Positions 23,883 to 37,101 are shown, counted from the first letter of the stretch. The stretch is 64,000 nucleotides of DNA from Tyto alba (GCF_018691265.1 NW_024881316.1:24343819-24407818); one strand, 5' to 3'. The notes: generated by a model from the sequence alone, not told the origin. Numbers and translations are program-made.

Positions 23883-24515
23883 GGTGCAACTAGCAGTGGG
23901 GGAGCAGCAGATTATGGGCTACTTGGAAAGTCTGGTAGTATTGAGATCCATAGAGCTGTATGAGATTCATTCAAAGGTATTGAAATAACATGGTTTTGTG
24001 AGGACGTTGACTATCATCTGGAGAAAGTAGATGACAACTGGAGGAAGTCTGTGCCAACTGGGAAAAGTCTAATCTTATGCTTATCTTCATGAAGAGTAGG
24101 AAACACCTTGGGAACAATAGGCTGATCAGCTTCACCTCAGTCCCTGGAAAGGTCTTCGAGCATGTCTTCTTGCAATCCATCTCCAATTATCTGAAAGACA
24201 AGAAGGTAATAAGAAACAGGCAGCCTGAATTTACCAGCTGCAAACCCTGCTTAACCAACAGGATTGTGAGTAAATTACCACAGGTGATGATAAATTGAGG
24301 GCCTTGGGTGGAGGGCTAATCTGTAGGGCTTTAATCTTGAGGAAAGTTGAGAAGCTTGAAGACTGATCCAGGAGTAAACCTCACAAAGTTCAGCAAAAAG
24401 TGCAAAGTTCTGCTTCTGGTGCAGAATGACCCTATAATAATAACAGCAGGTTGGGAAGGAGCTCTAAGTGTAGAAGCCTGATGAAAAGGATCTGGAGGTT
24501 CCAGTGGATATGAGG
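23883..24515 (+). mobile_element. Old CR1, right part of the interrupted copy
   Basis: The homology restarts at an 'IELYEIHSKVLK' stretch (about 23948-23985), equivalent to the CR1 'GPDEIHPRVLK' region. It continues through the reverse transcriptase fingers in the 24077-24298 frame: LISFTSVPGKVFEHVF, LKDKKVIRNRQPEFT and CKPCLTN. After that there is a gap in homology covering the catalytic palm, then NLTKFSKKCKVLLL and a 'KDLEVPVDM' end near 24515. No 3' terminus is present. It is more diverged than the inserted minus-strand copy. The order of matched segments continues from 22660-23005, supporting one original element. Confidence 0.8.
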
Positions 24516-25649
24516 TTACTTTCATACTACATATATGCTAAGATTAAAATGGGTCTTTCGTGTGTCTTTATGAAATATAAAAGAACTGATCATTGCTTCG
24601 ATAGTATCAATGTGAAAGACACTTATTTGATATCCTGAATTCTTTTCATTTCCTGTGAACAATTCATGTCATTAGACTAGTCAGTAATACTTGTATTAAC
24701 TTTAAAACATTGAGTCCTTATGAAAATAGTCATCACTTTTGACTTTGAATTTAATAGTCACATTAAAAAATGGGAAATTATTTTAATTTACATATTGAAA
24801 GATACCTCTAAACTTACAAGCTAAACAGTTTTGAGCTTCAAAGACCAACACATGCATACTATTTATTAAAGCCTTCAGACTTCTGAAGAGGAGGTCTGGA
24901 CTAGACTAAATCCCAAACTGTGCTCTGGAAGTGCTTGGGGCAGTATTGGCTGGTTGAAGCTGCCAGGTATGGTTCTAACAATAAAATAATTTAGATGATT
25001 GCCATGCCTGTTTCTTCTACCATGTTACTTAATTTACTAATATAGAGATAGCAAAAGGGGTTAAGAAGGACCAGCAAAGAAAACAAATCCCAGTAAGCAA
25101 CATGGCAACAGGAAATGTTTTAAAAAAAAATAGGAAAAAGAAAGTCTTGTAGCCCAGTGCTACATCTGAAGTAAAAAACACTTTACTTTTATATGTAGAA
25201 AATAAATTTTTATTTATATTTCTTTTATGAACAGCAAAAGTGATCTGGCAGGATAAAACAGTTTCAGGTCATGACATCATGTGACCCAGACAAATTGTAC
25301 TTAATGGTCTTAAAGAAAGGATCCAGAAAGCTCTGTGAACATCATATAGTTTAATGAATGATACATTAAGAATTAATATTTGAAAATAGCAAAAAAACCC
25401 TAGAATATGTCTGTTCACATATTTCTAATATTTAGATATGGTAAAAAGGGTGAAACAGAGCATCACTTCTAGGCAACATAATAGCTAATTCAGGGCCAGC
25501 AAGAAAGACTTAGCACATATCAGACCAGCATAGAGTGACTGACTATATACTCACCTTGCAAGAAGTTCAAAGGACAGTCATAAAAGAGGGCAGATTCAGA
25601 AAAAAAAAAAAAAAAAAAAAAAAAGGCAACCTTGTGATGTAAAGCTTGA
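24516..25649. other. Gene-free AT-rich DNA
   Basis: No exon or repeat family recognised apart from the A run at 25600-25624. Confidence 0.55.
25600..25624. repeat. A25 run
   Basis: Homopolymer of 25 A residues, followed by unrelated sequence. No target duplication or retroposon body was seen, so it is recorded only as simple sequence. Confidence 0.9.
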
Positions 25650-25915
25650 AAAGCACATTCTATCCAGCTAGTCAGAGAGAAGCTATAGAGGTCTCTTATC
25701 CATAACAAGTAATGGGTGCTTACCCAGTGTAGGAAATAGAGAAGTTTTTCAGTCCTACAGAGAAAGAGCATGAGATAGCACAGCTGCTAGAAGTTGAAGC
25801 TATGTCACTTCCCTAAGGATGAAAATTAAACATTGGAACAGTTCATCAGAAGAGGTAGGGGAACGTTAAGCTCTTGCAGAGATATTGAATTTCATTTTAA
25901 AAGCCAGCCGTTGAT
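25650..25915 (+). mobile_element. Probable old CR1 ORF2-tail fragment
   Basis: Weak plus-strand similarity in the right order: an ACAAGTAATGGGTGCTTAC block (about 25706-25724), then ATTAAACATTGGAACAGTTC and a nearby GAAGAGGTAGGGGAA (about 25826-25864), then GCAGAGATATTGAATTT. These correspond to the conserved end of CR1 ORF2 ('RSNGLKL', 'HWNR', 'REV' and following). No 3' terminus is visible. Too diverged to be certain. Confidence 0.45.
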
Positions 25916-28900
25916 CCACCTCCTGGGAGCAATCCTGTAGTCAGTGTTCAGAGCGAGCCTGTGCAGATCACTCTCTAGTCCCATGGCAACACTTGAGTTT
26001 CTCTGTGCTGAGCCGCCCCAGTATAACAACGTGACACATCAGACTGGGTCAGAGATCTCAGTGCATGTCCTTTTATGCCCTATGCTCAGTTCTTGGCCAG
26101 GACACCAATACAGACAAGTTTCTCTGGAGTTACCAGAACAAGACAAGTCCCACCCTCGGAGCTACACACACTGCTAGTGCTAGTCCTGCAAGGGGCCAAT
26201 ATTAGCCTGTTTCAAATAAGCCTGCTTTTGGGGCATTATAGGTTTGCTTTGAACTTCTTCCTATCACTGTCATTCACATTAGTCTTTGGACAAAAAGACT
26301 TAGCTTGAGAACCTCCCATTTATCTCCCACTGCATACATGTCCAAAAGAACTGCTCAGGTTCTACGTTAAAAACAAGCAACACTTCATCCCCCACACCAA
26401 CCAAATGCTTTTTCAGAGATTTTAATGACTAACAGTTGGTGGACAACTGAAAATACCCCTACTGTGGCTGTGGAAAAGAGAGTTAGAATTAATACTTTAA
26501 TGATTGCTAAGAAGACCTGACAACAATAAACGGGGATAATTAGCAATAATTTAAAGAGCAGACTGTTGTTACAAAATGTAATTCCCAAATCCAGTTCTCT
26601 CTTCTCTATCCTGAACTAATAAATGTTTTCTGGTTGTCGAGGTTTAAGCCTCCTACCAGCCCCCAACACACTGTGGCTGTGCTAGGAGATTATTACCACC
26701 ATTACCAATCCATTAGTCAGAGGTCCTAGTGAAGGGGTTTTGGCAAACCCAGAGGTTTTGCCTGTCATAGTAAATAATGTGGCTGACTGACATTGCATAA
26801 AGTAAAGGCCAGCTGAAACACACAGAGATCTCATCTCCACAAAACCAGAAGGTGAACACATCTGAACTGCACTGGGATTGATCTGCAGCATCAGGAGTGC
26901 TAACTCCTGAGCTGGGCCTGGGACAGTGCTATTTTTCCCAGCCATGCCAGGGATAATGCTAAGAAATTAATAGTGAGGAAAATAGTGCTTGAGTCTGTAC
27001 ACTAGCCCATACAAAGAACTAAATGCACATACAGAAGTAGGCAGGGTATCTCGGCAGCACAACAATAACAGCATCAACACAGCTCTACTAAATTACAGTT
27101 ATGTAAAAAAAAAGCCAGTGTGGCTTTGGACTTGCCTTCTCTGATTGAAAGCAGAGGGCCCAAAATTAAAAAGTTATTCTGGACAGGAACTTATTAAGAG
27201 GGAAATATGTGGTGTGAACATAATTTTAGTGCTACCCAGCTGTCCCTTTTGACTTAGTCTTCCATTCTGGGAATGCTTGTATACTTATATAACATCATAA
27301 AATATATGAGAAATAGCTTAAGAGCCTAACTGGTAAAAGACTAATCCAATGCACCAATTACAGATAATAGATGAAGCCCAGAAACAAACAAAAAAAAAAA
27401 AAGATGCAGAAGGATGAGCAAGGATTTCATAAGAGTAGACTCCATGTTGCCATATCAAAACCGAGATATGAAGCATGATTTCAGTTCAGTTGCTTTATAA
27501 ATAAAATAGTTGCTGGGATACTGGAGATCTGGGATATCCAAGTAACAGCCTAAATGAGCAGAAAAAAGGTAAAGGATTCAGACAAAATAATGTGTAAGCA
27601 AACTCCAGACAAGGACATGTGGGAGTCTTGCCACTACCTGCTCAGTTCTGAAGGAGAAGGGATGTCTTCCACAAACTATGCATGTGATGAGATAAACTGC
27701 AGTTGTCTGGAAAATATGAGCAAAACATGCCTGCCCAGAAATATAAGCATCAGAATCCCTTGGGGTGTTTGGTTGCATGGGTAGTAACAAAGTCAGACAA
27801 ACATCTTACCCAGTCTGTCCCAGAAGTTATCAAAAGAAGTGATGTCTACATAATTTCTGTTTATTATTTGACAATCTACTCTGATGAAATGAGAGAAATC
27901 ACCAAAGATGTAAAATTCAAACATACAGTGCTTCAAGGCTATTCTTCTCTTGTACAAACCCCTTCCTCCCCAAAATATAGCCTTCTTAAATGCAGAGGAG
28001 ATGCGACAGAAAGGGATTTTACAGCTCTAACTAGATTAAACTTTCCCTAGAGAAATAGCGGACTTCAGTTTGACTCCAGACCACTGCTGAAGTGCAGAAA
28101 TTTCCTGTAAATTTTGCAACATAGCAAAAGGAATTCAAACGTATGTCAGTGTAAACACATTTTCTCAAAATCCCTCAACTCCTCAGTTTTTAAATTCCCT
28201 TTTAATCCTCCTAAACTCATTACAAGAAACTAATTTCCCATGGATCAGAAATCACAAAATAAAACCAAAACATATTAACATGTCTCTGCAGCTATTTCTG
28301 TCTACCTTCCCCAAAGACTAAGCCACTGATGAGTACTACACGTGTTCATCACAGACAAAGATACACTTCATCAACTATGATAAAGATGAAATTCAGTTTG
28401 AGATTAAGTTGTCTATGCAGGGATTCAGTCTGAGATGAAGATATGTAAATTAATGAGTGTCTATGGGCACATCAAACGTCTCATTTCTCATTACGGTCAA
28501 CGGAGGTATTGCTGTCATTGACGCAGGGAAAGCAATTCAGCTCATCCTTTAGCAGAGACCTACAATGAAATTCAGCTGCCTAGACATTGATATAAAACAT
28601 AATTTCAGTTGGTGTATGGTATAATATCTGTTTTCCCATTGTCTTTCTAGAAGGATGCAAGTTTCCCCGATAATCTGTGTCCTTCAGTAGGTACCTTGCA
28701 CATTCCAGTGTGTCTGAACTGGCACTAGGGGACTGCGTAGAGGCAGCTGCATCCTGCCCATAATGTTTGGTCAACTAACTCTCTCCACTGACTGTAATGG
28801 AAATTTCAACACATACAGCACACCTAGATACCTAAATGGGAGTCTTGAACTGAATCTTGCCTCCAAAAGTTGTTACAGAAACTCTGTAGGTGATAAGGAG

Positions 28901-29069
28901 TTCATACTGTACACCACACTATTTGTTATTAGCTGACATGGGTAGATGAAGTATACAGTTATATGATTTCAGCAGAAACATTAATAATGAGATGCAATTG
29001 TATAAATAAATATGTCTTAGTTGGGATATAACTCACGATTTATTTTAAGTGTTAAAGGGTTTTGGAAGG
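25916..29069. other. Gene-free DNA, one possible LTR remnant
   Basis: No supported gene. Frames of 60-115 codons around 27554-28050 are unrecognised. A possible LTR remnant at 26635-26949 is listed separately. The stretch around 28440-28560 keeps several CpG dinucleotides in otherwise AT-rich DNA and looks like unique sequence. Confidence 0.5.
26635..26949 (-). mobile_element. Possible decayed LTR
   Basis: The left edge TGTCGAGGTTTAAGCC resembles the terminal sequence of the minus-strand LTR at 5976 (TGTCATGGTTTAACC). The right edge TTCCCAGCCATGCCA loosely resembles that LTR's other end (ATCCCAGCC). Against it: the middle is not recognisable, and flanks CTGGT and GGGAT do not match. It could be a short decayed copy or coincidence. 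Confidence 0.25.
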
Positions 29070-29275
29070 TTATAGAATGAATAGAGTTGATGGAGTAGAA
29101 CAAAGCAGAATAACTCAGGTTGGAGAGATCTCAGGAGTCTATAGTCCCACTTCTGCAGGGTCAGCTATGAGGTCTGACCATGTTGCTCAGGGCTTTATTC
29201 CAGTAAGGTCCTGAAAAACTCCAGGGATGGAGACTGCATGACCTCTTTGGGCATTCTGTTCAAAATTACAAAGAA
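29070..29275 (-). mobile_element. CR1 3' UTR/ORF2-tail fragment
   Basis: Read on plus, AACTCAGGTTGGAGAGATCT, then CATGTTGCTCAGGGCTTTAT, TCCAGGGATGGAGAC and ACCTCTTTGGGCATTCTGTT follow the order seen in minus-strand CR1 3' ends ('GGTTGGAAGG', 'GTTGCTCAGG', 'CAGGGATGGAG', 'CCTCTCTGGGCAACCTGTT'). It is moderately diverged, about 200 bp long, with no intact frame. Confidence 0.7.
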
Positions 29276-30299
29276 ATCCAAACAGAAGTCACAATGTGTG
29301 CACCTTTGAGAATGTTACTTAGAGCTTAAGTTTCAGAAATACATAGGCATGTAGTCCTGAAGAGGCTGAATAGGAGGAATGAAAGAATTTAAGCAGATAT
29401 CCACAGGCAATGGCAAATCACAAGGCGTTTTATGATAAGTGTCATTAATAAGATCAGTATGGTTACTATGTTCCTGTTTCAGAACTAGAGATAACAACCT
29501 CACAACAGCTCAAGTTATGTTCAGTGAGCAGTACATGAGGCCTGGCTCCAACTTTGTCCTGCAGTTAAGGCTGAAGTGTCTCATTCAACTGCTCTCAAGA
29601 AATTAGATGGCAGATACTGAAAAGTGATGTGGGATTAGAAGAGTGAGAGAAAGAATAAACTAAAAACAAAACAAAATCTCTTACCAAAAATATTTAAAAC
29701 AAACTGAATGTTGGACTCTCTCTCCATCAAACTAAAGCAATCCACTTAGCAAAGAAGGAACTATACCATAATTCGGGAACATATGTGGGTTTACAGTGAT
29801 GTCCTCTATAATGCAAATGCTTATTCTGACATTACTATATAATCTAGCTGCTTCTATTTTTATTCAAAGAAAAACTACTCAGAAGACCAAAACTCCAGAT
29901 TTACATTTTTTATTTGTCTGTTAGTACTTTCATGAAGAATATTTAGTCATCTGTAGGTGTATTAGACCTTTTGTATTCACACTAAGTTTTATTAGAGATG
30001 CTTGAAATGTGTTTTCAACAAGGACAGTGACAATAATGACTACAAAAAGGCTTTCTGCTAGAGGAACGGGTAGTTCCTATCTCACCATATACATATCATG
30101 TTTAAAGATGCTCATTTATAAGCTTTATGGAAAAAAGCCCATACTACCAAGAAATTATAGTCAGATATATCACAGAAGACAGTATATCCTGTCTCCTTTG
30201 GGCTGCTTTTTTGCTTGCCCAGACCAGGTTTTAGGAGCCAGCAGAGATGACTGGGAGGAAGGAGGATTAGATGAAAAAATCTGACTCATATGAGAGATT
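29276..30299. other. Gene-free DNA
   Basis: No repeat family or exon recognised. Confidence 0.5.

Positions 30300-30326
<27 letters not shown>
30300..30326. repeat. A27 run followed by T5
   Basis: Homopolymer of 27 A residues followed by five T, 67 bp left of the LTR at 30394. No retroposon body recognised. Confidence 0.9.
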
Positions 30327-30330
<4 letters not shown>

Positions 30331-30393
30331 TCACCATGTCTTCCAACAGAAGAATAAGGGCTTTTGAATAAAACTAGGGACTGGCTGCCTCCC

Positions 30394-31417
30394 TGTTGTG
30401 ATTTGAGCCCAGAGGGCAACTCAGCACCCAGAAGCGACTCACTCACTCCTTCCCCATCAGGAATGGGAAAGAGAAAATAAAACAAAAATGTTCAGGAATT
30501 GAGATAAAGACAGGGAGGGATGACTCACACATTACGGTCACAGGCAAAAGACAGACTTATTAGAGGAAGAAAAATAATGTCAATTTAATTCCACCACTGC
30601 TAGCATCACCACTTAATTTAACAATCAAAAAGAGTAGGACAGTGAGAAGTATAACTACATCCTAAAAACACCTTACCCCAACCCCTCCCTTCTTCTCGGG
30701 CTCAGTTTTGCTCCCGATTTCTCTCCCTCATCCCCTCCAGTGGCACAAGGGGCAGGGAATAGGGGTTGCGGTCCATCCCACCACTCCTTCTTCCTCAGGG
30801 AGAGGACTCCTCACATTCTTCCACTGCTCCAGCATGGGGTCCCTTTCATGAGAGCCAGTTCTCCATTAATTTTCTCTGCCATGAGTCCTTCCCACAGGCT
30901 GCAGCTCTTCCTGAACTGCTCCAGTGTGGGTCCATCCCACATGTCACAGTCATCCCAGTGCCAAACTGCAACAGTGAGGACTTCCCACAGTCTCAGCCTT
31001 CTTTGGGCACAGACACCTGCTCTGACATGGGGTCCTCCACAAACTGCAGGTGGGTATCAGCTCCACCAGTGACCTCCATGGGCTGCAGGAGGGCAGCCTG
31101 CCCTCTCACCACGGGCTGCAGGGGAGCTTCTGCTCCAGCGCACCTCCTCCCCTTCCTCCTCCTTCCTTCCACTGAGCTCAGTGTTTGCACAGGTGTCCTC
31201 CTAGCAACTCCTCCTCGCAACTCCAACTCCTGCTCCCAGGCTCCTCTTCTGAAATACATTATCGCAGAGGTACAGCTACTGTCCCTAATTGGCTCAGCCT
31301 TGGTGCAGAGGTGGGTCCGACTTGGAGTCAGAGGATCTTCAAGGCGCTTCTCATGGAGGCCACCTCTGTAGTTCCCTCCACCACTATCAAAACCCCACCA
31401 CACACACAAACCCAACA
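30394..31417 (-). mobile_element. Full-length LTR, ERVL-like, 1024 bp, inverted relative of 16745
   Basis: On plus it begins TGTTGTGATTTGAGCCC and ends CACACACAAACCCAACA; reversed, it reads TGTTGGGTTTGTGTG ... CTCAAATCACAACA, matching both ends of the 16745-17760 LTR. The terminal block TTGAGATAAAGACAGGGA at about 30499-30516 is the inverse of that copy's CTGTCCTTATCTCAA. The GC-rich centre is collinear with the 16745 copy. The lengths are almost equal (1024 and 1016). Flanks CTCCC (30389-30393) and AACTC (31418-31422) show no duplication. No internal retroviral genes adjoin. Frames inside (30766-31371 plus; 30993-31418 minus) lie within LTR sequence and show no domain. Confidence 0.87.
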
Positions 31418-34400
31418 AACTCTCCCCCCCCCCGCAAAGGAGATAGTTCTTATAAGTGCAGGTGTAATCTGTGAAAGTCTCTGTGTGAAAGTGATGAAAC
31501 TATGTGAATGCTAAATTTCATATAGATCAAAAAAAGTTATTAGATAAGTCAAAGGAAGAAAGGTTCAGTGAAGGTTTATTAAATGTATATATACCTCTTG
31601 ATAAAGAAACTCTTGAGCTGCAGAGTGATGAAATTTCAAAATGCATCCTGATGTCCTTGTACCCTGGGCACCTCCCCATGGCCATTGGTGATGATGTGAT
31701 GCAGAGCCGGATGAGTTCTCCCTGTCTGTATTCCCCTTATGATAAAAATTGTTAAGAGTCTTCAGACTCCCTCTTTAATGCTCAGCTAGCTGATCCCTAA
31801 TAAGTAGCAGAAGATGAAAAGCAAATACAACTTCTGCTTCTAATTTTTCACTGTAGCTGCTATAGAGGAGACAGAATATGCCCTAACACTTCTCCAGTAA
31901 GAATAAGGAAAAGGAAATGAACACTCTGACCAGATATGTTCTCCTGAAAACAGCTAACTTCAATGTTTGCACGAATACTGATGAACACTGAAATGAGTTC
32001 CACATGCCTTTTCCTGTGGAAAATATCCTGGGATCTTATATGGGAATGAAAACAAAGAGATCATGGAAATCATGACTGAAAGCAACTAAGTGAAAAACAC
32101 TGAATTTCAGAAAAGATTAGCTATTTAAACATCTGCATAGCACTCTCAAAATCTTTTCGAATTAAATTGTTTCTTAAAATGTTTTGCTAAATATTTTCAG
32201 TTAAGGTTTCAGAGTCATATGACAGAGACAGCTAAACCTTAGTACACACTGTATCAAACTGATTGAAATGTATCTTGTGAACTCATTCAAGTCTAATGAA
32301 TGCAAAAAATCACAAATGGAAAAATATATATGCAAATGATCCGAAATAAAATGATTTTCTATAAATGTTACAGATATAACTATGGTTTTAAAATTACTGT
32401 AGCCTATTGAAGTCTTTATACCTGACAATTCTGTTCCAGTAAACTGGATCATTTTGAGAATATAGCTAGCTAGATGTGAAATCCTACTGCATGAATTTAA
32501 AGGTCATGGCATCATTGGAAAAGTGATTTCCCAGCAATGTGTCCTGTGGCCTTGACTTTATTATGATTTGTGCATTCTTAATATCTCTGTTTATCAGTTT
32601 GATATCCTAGCTGGATACATCATGCATTTTTAGAGCAAACATTAGAAGTTGAAAAATTCTTTGGAAATTAAAATCTGAAAGTCTGAAAGATTTCCTGCTT
32701 AAGAAAAAAAAGACACTAAATATCAATTAAAAGTTATCTGGATTTTACTATTTAAATGTGTCTGCACATATTTAATTGTAGGATTAATCTGGTTAGAACA
32801 TATCATTTGGCTTTGACTAATTTTCTGTAACTATCTCCTTCATAGAAAAAAAATGAGAGCTCTATTGATATAGATAGCTCTAATTTCCTGGACAAACAAG
32901 TAAAATGGCAATTTCGAGGAAGAAAAAAAATGGATTATTTACTCAAAATGTAAGAGCATCTTAGTCTCTTTTGTACCTATATTTTTAGGGATACTGATAG
33001 GAAAAGTGTATAATGTAACTTGTAAAAATGTCAACCTCTGCATCATGTAAGTCAAAAAACAACAAAAAACTTATGAAATTTGTACCAGTCTTGGATTAAA
33101 ATGCAAATGAGGGAAGACAGCTAAGTAATAAAATCACATTTTGAATAACAAGACATTTTTATTCATTAGATACTGATGGGCTGAAAATTTTAAAGCAAGT
33201 TCCCTATTTACTGTTCTTTGTGAAGAAATCAAATATTTGACATGTAAACCAAGAGAGCTAGTTAAATCCCTCCCACTCCTTTTCTAATTTAATATTTTGT
33301 AATAAATAGTGTACCAGAGCAGTACTTCCAACTTTTGTTATAAATTGCTGTGAAGAGGTCTTATTGTGCAAACACTAATATAAACTTTAATGGCTACAGT
33401 GAGAAGACATTTAATTATGTGGTTATATGGTGTTGTTTGCATGTTTGTGTTTGAAAACAAAACTTAACCATGGATTTTAGCTGGGTGCTTTCATTCTGCA
33501 AAGATGAGGGGTTCTTGTTAAAAAATAATGATAATAAAATGTCTTTGTATATGTTTTTCAATGAAGAGTTTAACCTGCAGACAGCAAACAGGTTGAACAA
33601 GTCGCAGAGAATTTAGAACATAGGTTTAATCTAAACTCTACAGGATCTTTAAACCTTCATACTCCACATAAATGCAGTGATTAGAGTCTTCTGAAATGTT
33701 CCTAAATGCACTTACTTTGTTTGCTGCAAAGAACAATGCTGAGGCCTGAGGGATCCATGTGCATTTTATTTAGGCAGTGTATAGGCACTATTAGCCATGT
33801 CCTACATATATTGCATTCAAAGCAACCACAGACTCTAGAATATAAACTTCTGTATTTACAGTCATTGTTCCCTAGATGCATATCTTCTTTTATCTTCTGA
33901 AGTCTACACAGAAGAATGATGTTGAAGGTCCATTATCCAATGTATTTTTGCTCCCCCAGTGGTATTTATGCCTGTACTGTTATCTCAGCTGTGTCACTGT
34001 AAATTTTGGAAGAGATTCAAGGAAATCAGTGCAATTACTCCAGATTAATGTTGTTATCACTTACATCCAAATGTTGCTTTTAGTCATGTAAGACATCTAA
34101 CTTCCTTGCACGTTCTTATTTCTACATAGTGGTGAATAGAATCCAATATCAAAATAAATTAATCATGTGGAACCTTGGAATGGTCATGTGACAGAGGATA
34201 GATCAGAAATTGAAAGATCAGTTCTGGTCATCCTGACATCCAGAAGTAGCTCCATCAAATTCAGTGAGGTAATTGGTAGCAGAGTAAAGCTATCAAGTCG
34301 GGGTACTCAGGTGTAGTGGAAATACTCTGCAGTTGCATGACCTAACAAACCAAAGTTCAGCAAAGTTTATTCAGATTTTCCAAAACATTTTGGCTTCATG

Positions 34401-37101
34401 GTGACAGGATGCTTAGAGTATAACTGTAACCATATGAAAGGGAAAAGCAAGGAGACCATACCAGTCCTTAAAATTATACAGGTCCTTAAATTCCTTTTTA
34501 ATTTGGGAATTACATTTTGACTGTGTATGTGCATACAGAAGGCATGATATGAAGAACGACAATAAATTAGGCAGGCTTAACTGAACTGCTATACAAAATG
34601 CACTAGACAGCAGGTGGTAACATTCCTATTTCTGCCTTTGTCTGAGTTTAATGTCAGAAGTTGTGTATTTCATTTTATTAAGACATCAGAAAACTGCAAA
34701 CACGCTCCCAGGCTTGCAGAAAAACATTCTGTAATTTGGATTAGCTCACCAATATGTGAAAGTAACTGGAGATGCTCTGTGGTCTTTTTTAAAGCTCATA
34801 AAAAAAGGTGTAAAATGAAGGCTTTGCTAGGCAGAAAAAAAAAAGATGAATGATGAGCAATCAGTTAGTTGCATAAGGAACAGACAACATTTGTAGGTAG
34901 AAACTGCGTGTGAAGAAACGAGCAGGAAGACTACCATAGAAGTGGGACATCAGCAACCATGACTTCATGATACACTGACTAGGTTGCTAAACTGTATTGC
35001 AAGGAATGAAAACAGGATGTTGATGGTTAGAAAACGTTTATGTTCCAACATAACTACTACAACAGTCAAGTAAAACTCTACCATTCATTTGCACAGTAGC
35101 AATTCAGCATTGGTCTGGTACAAACATTGGAAGAGATGTGTTTTGGGCTCTGTGTGTGTGTGTGTTGGGACCCTGACACTACAGGACTAAAATAACATTA
35201 ATAAAAATGGAAAATATAGTCTCTTTGTAGGATAGAATTTGCTCTAGTTTTCTGTTCACCCTAGCCTTTGGCATGACAGACTCCTTTTAACTGGGAAAGG
35301 ATGGACTGCCTGCTGGGTAAAGTGGAAGAAGGTGTTTCAGGGGCTGACTCCATCTCTATACATGATTTTCCATATGACCTTGAATAAGACATTCAGGGCC
35401 AAATTTACTTCTTGTGCTTTACTCACAGTTTCCATTAAAATGGGTCTTTCCTCTTCAATAGTGATATTAGAATTAATTTCCCATTTTTCAGGGATTAATT
35501 AATTTGGTCTAAATAGTGTTTTATTTTCTGTTAGTTCCATTCATATAAACTGAACTATTTACAGTGTAAACTTGGCTGCTGCTACACTGGGCAAAACTGG
35601 CATCTCTACATTGCAGAATTTTATCCACAAAAATGATGGTAGAAATGGAAGTCTGACTCAGGGAGATACAGCAAGACTAATTCATTAAAGTCTTTAAAAT
35701 GCAGTTTATAAATGAGAATAACCTGTGAAATCTGGTTTTAGGAAGATGCAGTAATAGTCTTTTTGCCTCCTAGATGGAGCTAAAGCACTTGTCTGCTGTA
35801 TCTTGACTTGTGGGATTGAAGAAAGCAAGTAACATGGTAAACATCATTGCCTTTTCTTTTATTTCATTATTAATATTACCTGCAATTTTATACATTCCAA
35901 AGAACACATTTTACTGAATAATGATTTAAAACTTTGCTCTTCATTCTGCAAGGACAATCTTTTGTGAGCGTAAATCAGTCTAAAATTTACAGTCTTTTTT
36001 TACTTCTCTGCAGCCAGGCAGTGCTGCTCACTAGATAAATGCTTCAGCAAGCACTGACAGGTACCCCATTCAGCTTCCTGGGAGATTAATGTTCAGTTTT
36101 CTTCCCCCTGGTCCTCATAAAGGATAGATAAAGGACTTCTACCCACAGATTAGAGACTGAACAACAGTCTAGATGAGACCTCTTCAGTGTTTATAAAGGA
36201 AGAGATGCCACAATGTTGAAAGCAAGAAATTTGAAAATGAAACCTACAAAACAAAGACCATGATGAGCTTAGTGTAGACACAAAAGCAAAGCAAATCTTG
36301 CATTTTTATTTAGTTGGGAGCAACTACAATCTAACAAAACCTGCCAAAACCCCCACAAAAACAAATGCAAAAGTGCCATTCATATATATATATCTTCTGT
36401 GTCTGGAAAGGTCATACAATGTCAGGAAAAGCATATTCCTCTTTCAGAGCTCTGGTGAAACGTCAATTAAGCCATAAGTGCATATATAAGTCTGTCTCTG
36501 TCTATGCAATTCAGTATCAATCAGTACAGTAATTAATTTAATTTTCACAATTTAATTTCTGGTGAACATCAGTATTCAGTGTGCCCCACATGCCTGTGGT
36601 TTGGGATGAATAGACTAAATGAAGAAATGGAGGAGGTTCAAAACTGTCACAGGGTGAAAATAGAAAGGGAAAAGCTAAAAGCTCTTCATACTGTACAGAA
36701 AGACAACAGACGTGACCATTAAAAAAATAACAACACCATATCTAAAGAAGAATTTTTCATGGTTTAATAAGAGAAAGAGGATGAAGAGGTGGCTGGTGGC
36801 CAGTGCATCATCTGCAGGCCAATGTCGCCTAGCATCTGAGAAAAAGATGGTGGCTGTCTGGAAGATAAGGTAGTAAGTGAAACTGCTACAGCAAGTAGTC
36901 AAAACAGAGTCACTGCAGAAGAGAAGGTCAGATCCTTTTCTCTGAGCTACTGATCTTCTGTCTTTGCTTTTGGACTCATGAAACAAACAGATCTGAAGTG
37001 CAGCCCAAGAGGCACTGCTGGATCTTTTTGTCTGGCATCTGGCCTGTCTGCATTGCTTGTGATTTTAATGGCATTAATTTATTGCAATATCTTACGATGA
37101 G

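Noticed and set aside
23425..23988. 187-codon plus frame
   Set aside because: Antisense to the minus-strand CR1 ORF2 tail, whose sense protein is clearly recognisable.
30766..31371. 201-codon plus frame
   Set aside because: Lies within the minus-strand LTR, antisense to it, with no domain.
16745..31417. A provirus bounded by the two LTRs
   Set aside because: The LTRs are in opposite orientation, and the interval holds CR1 pieces and no gag, pol or env similarity.
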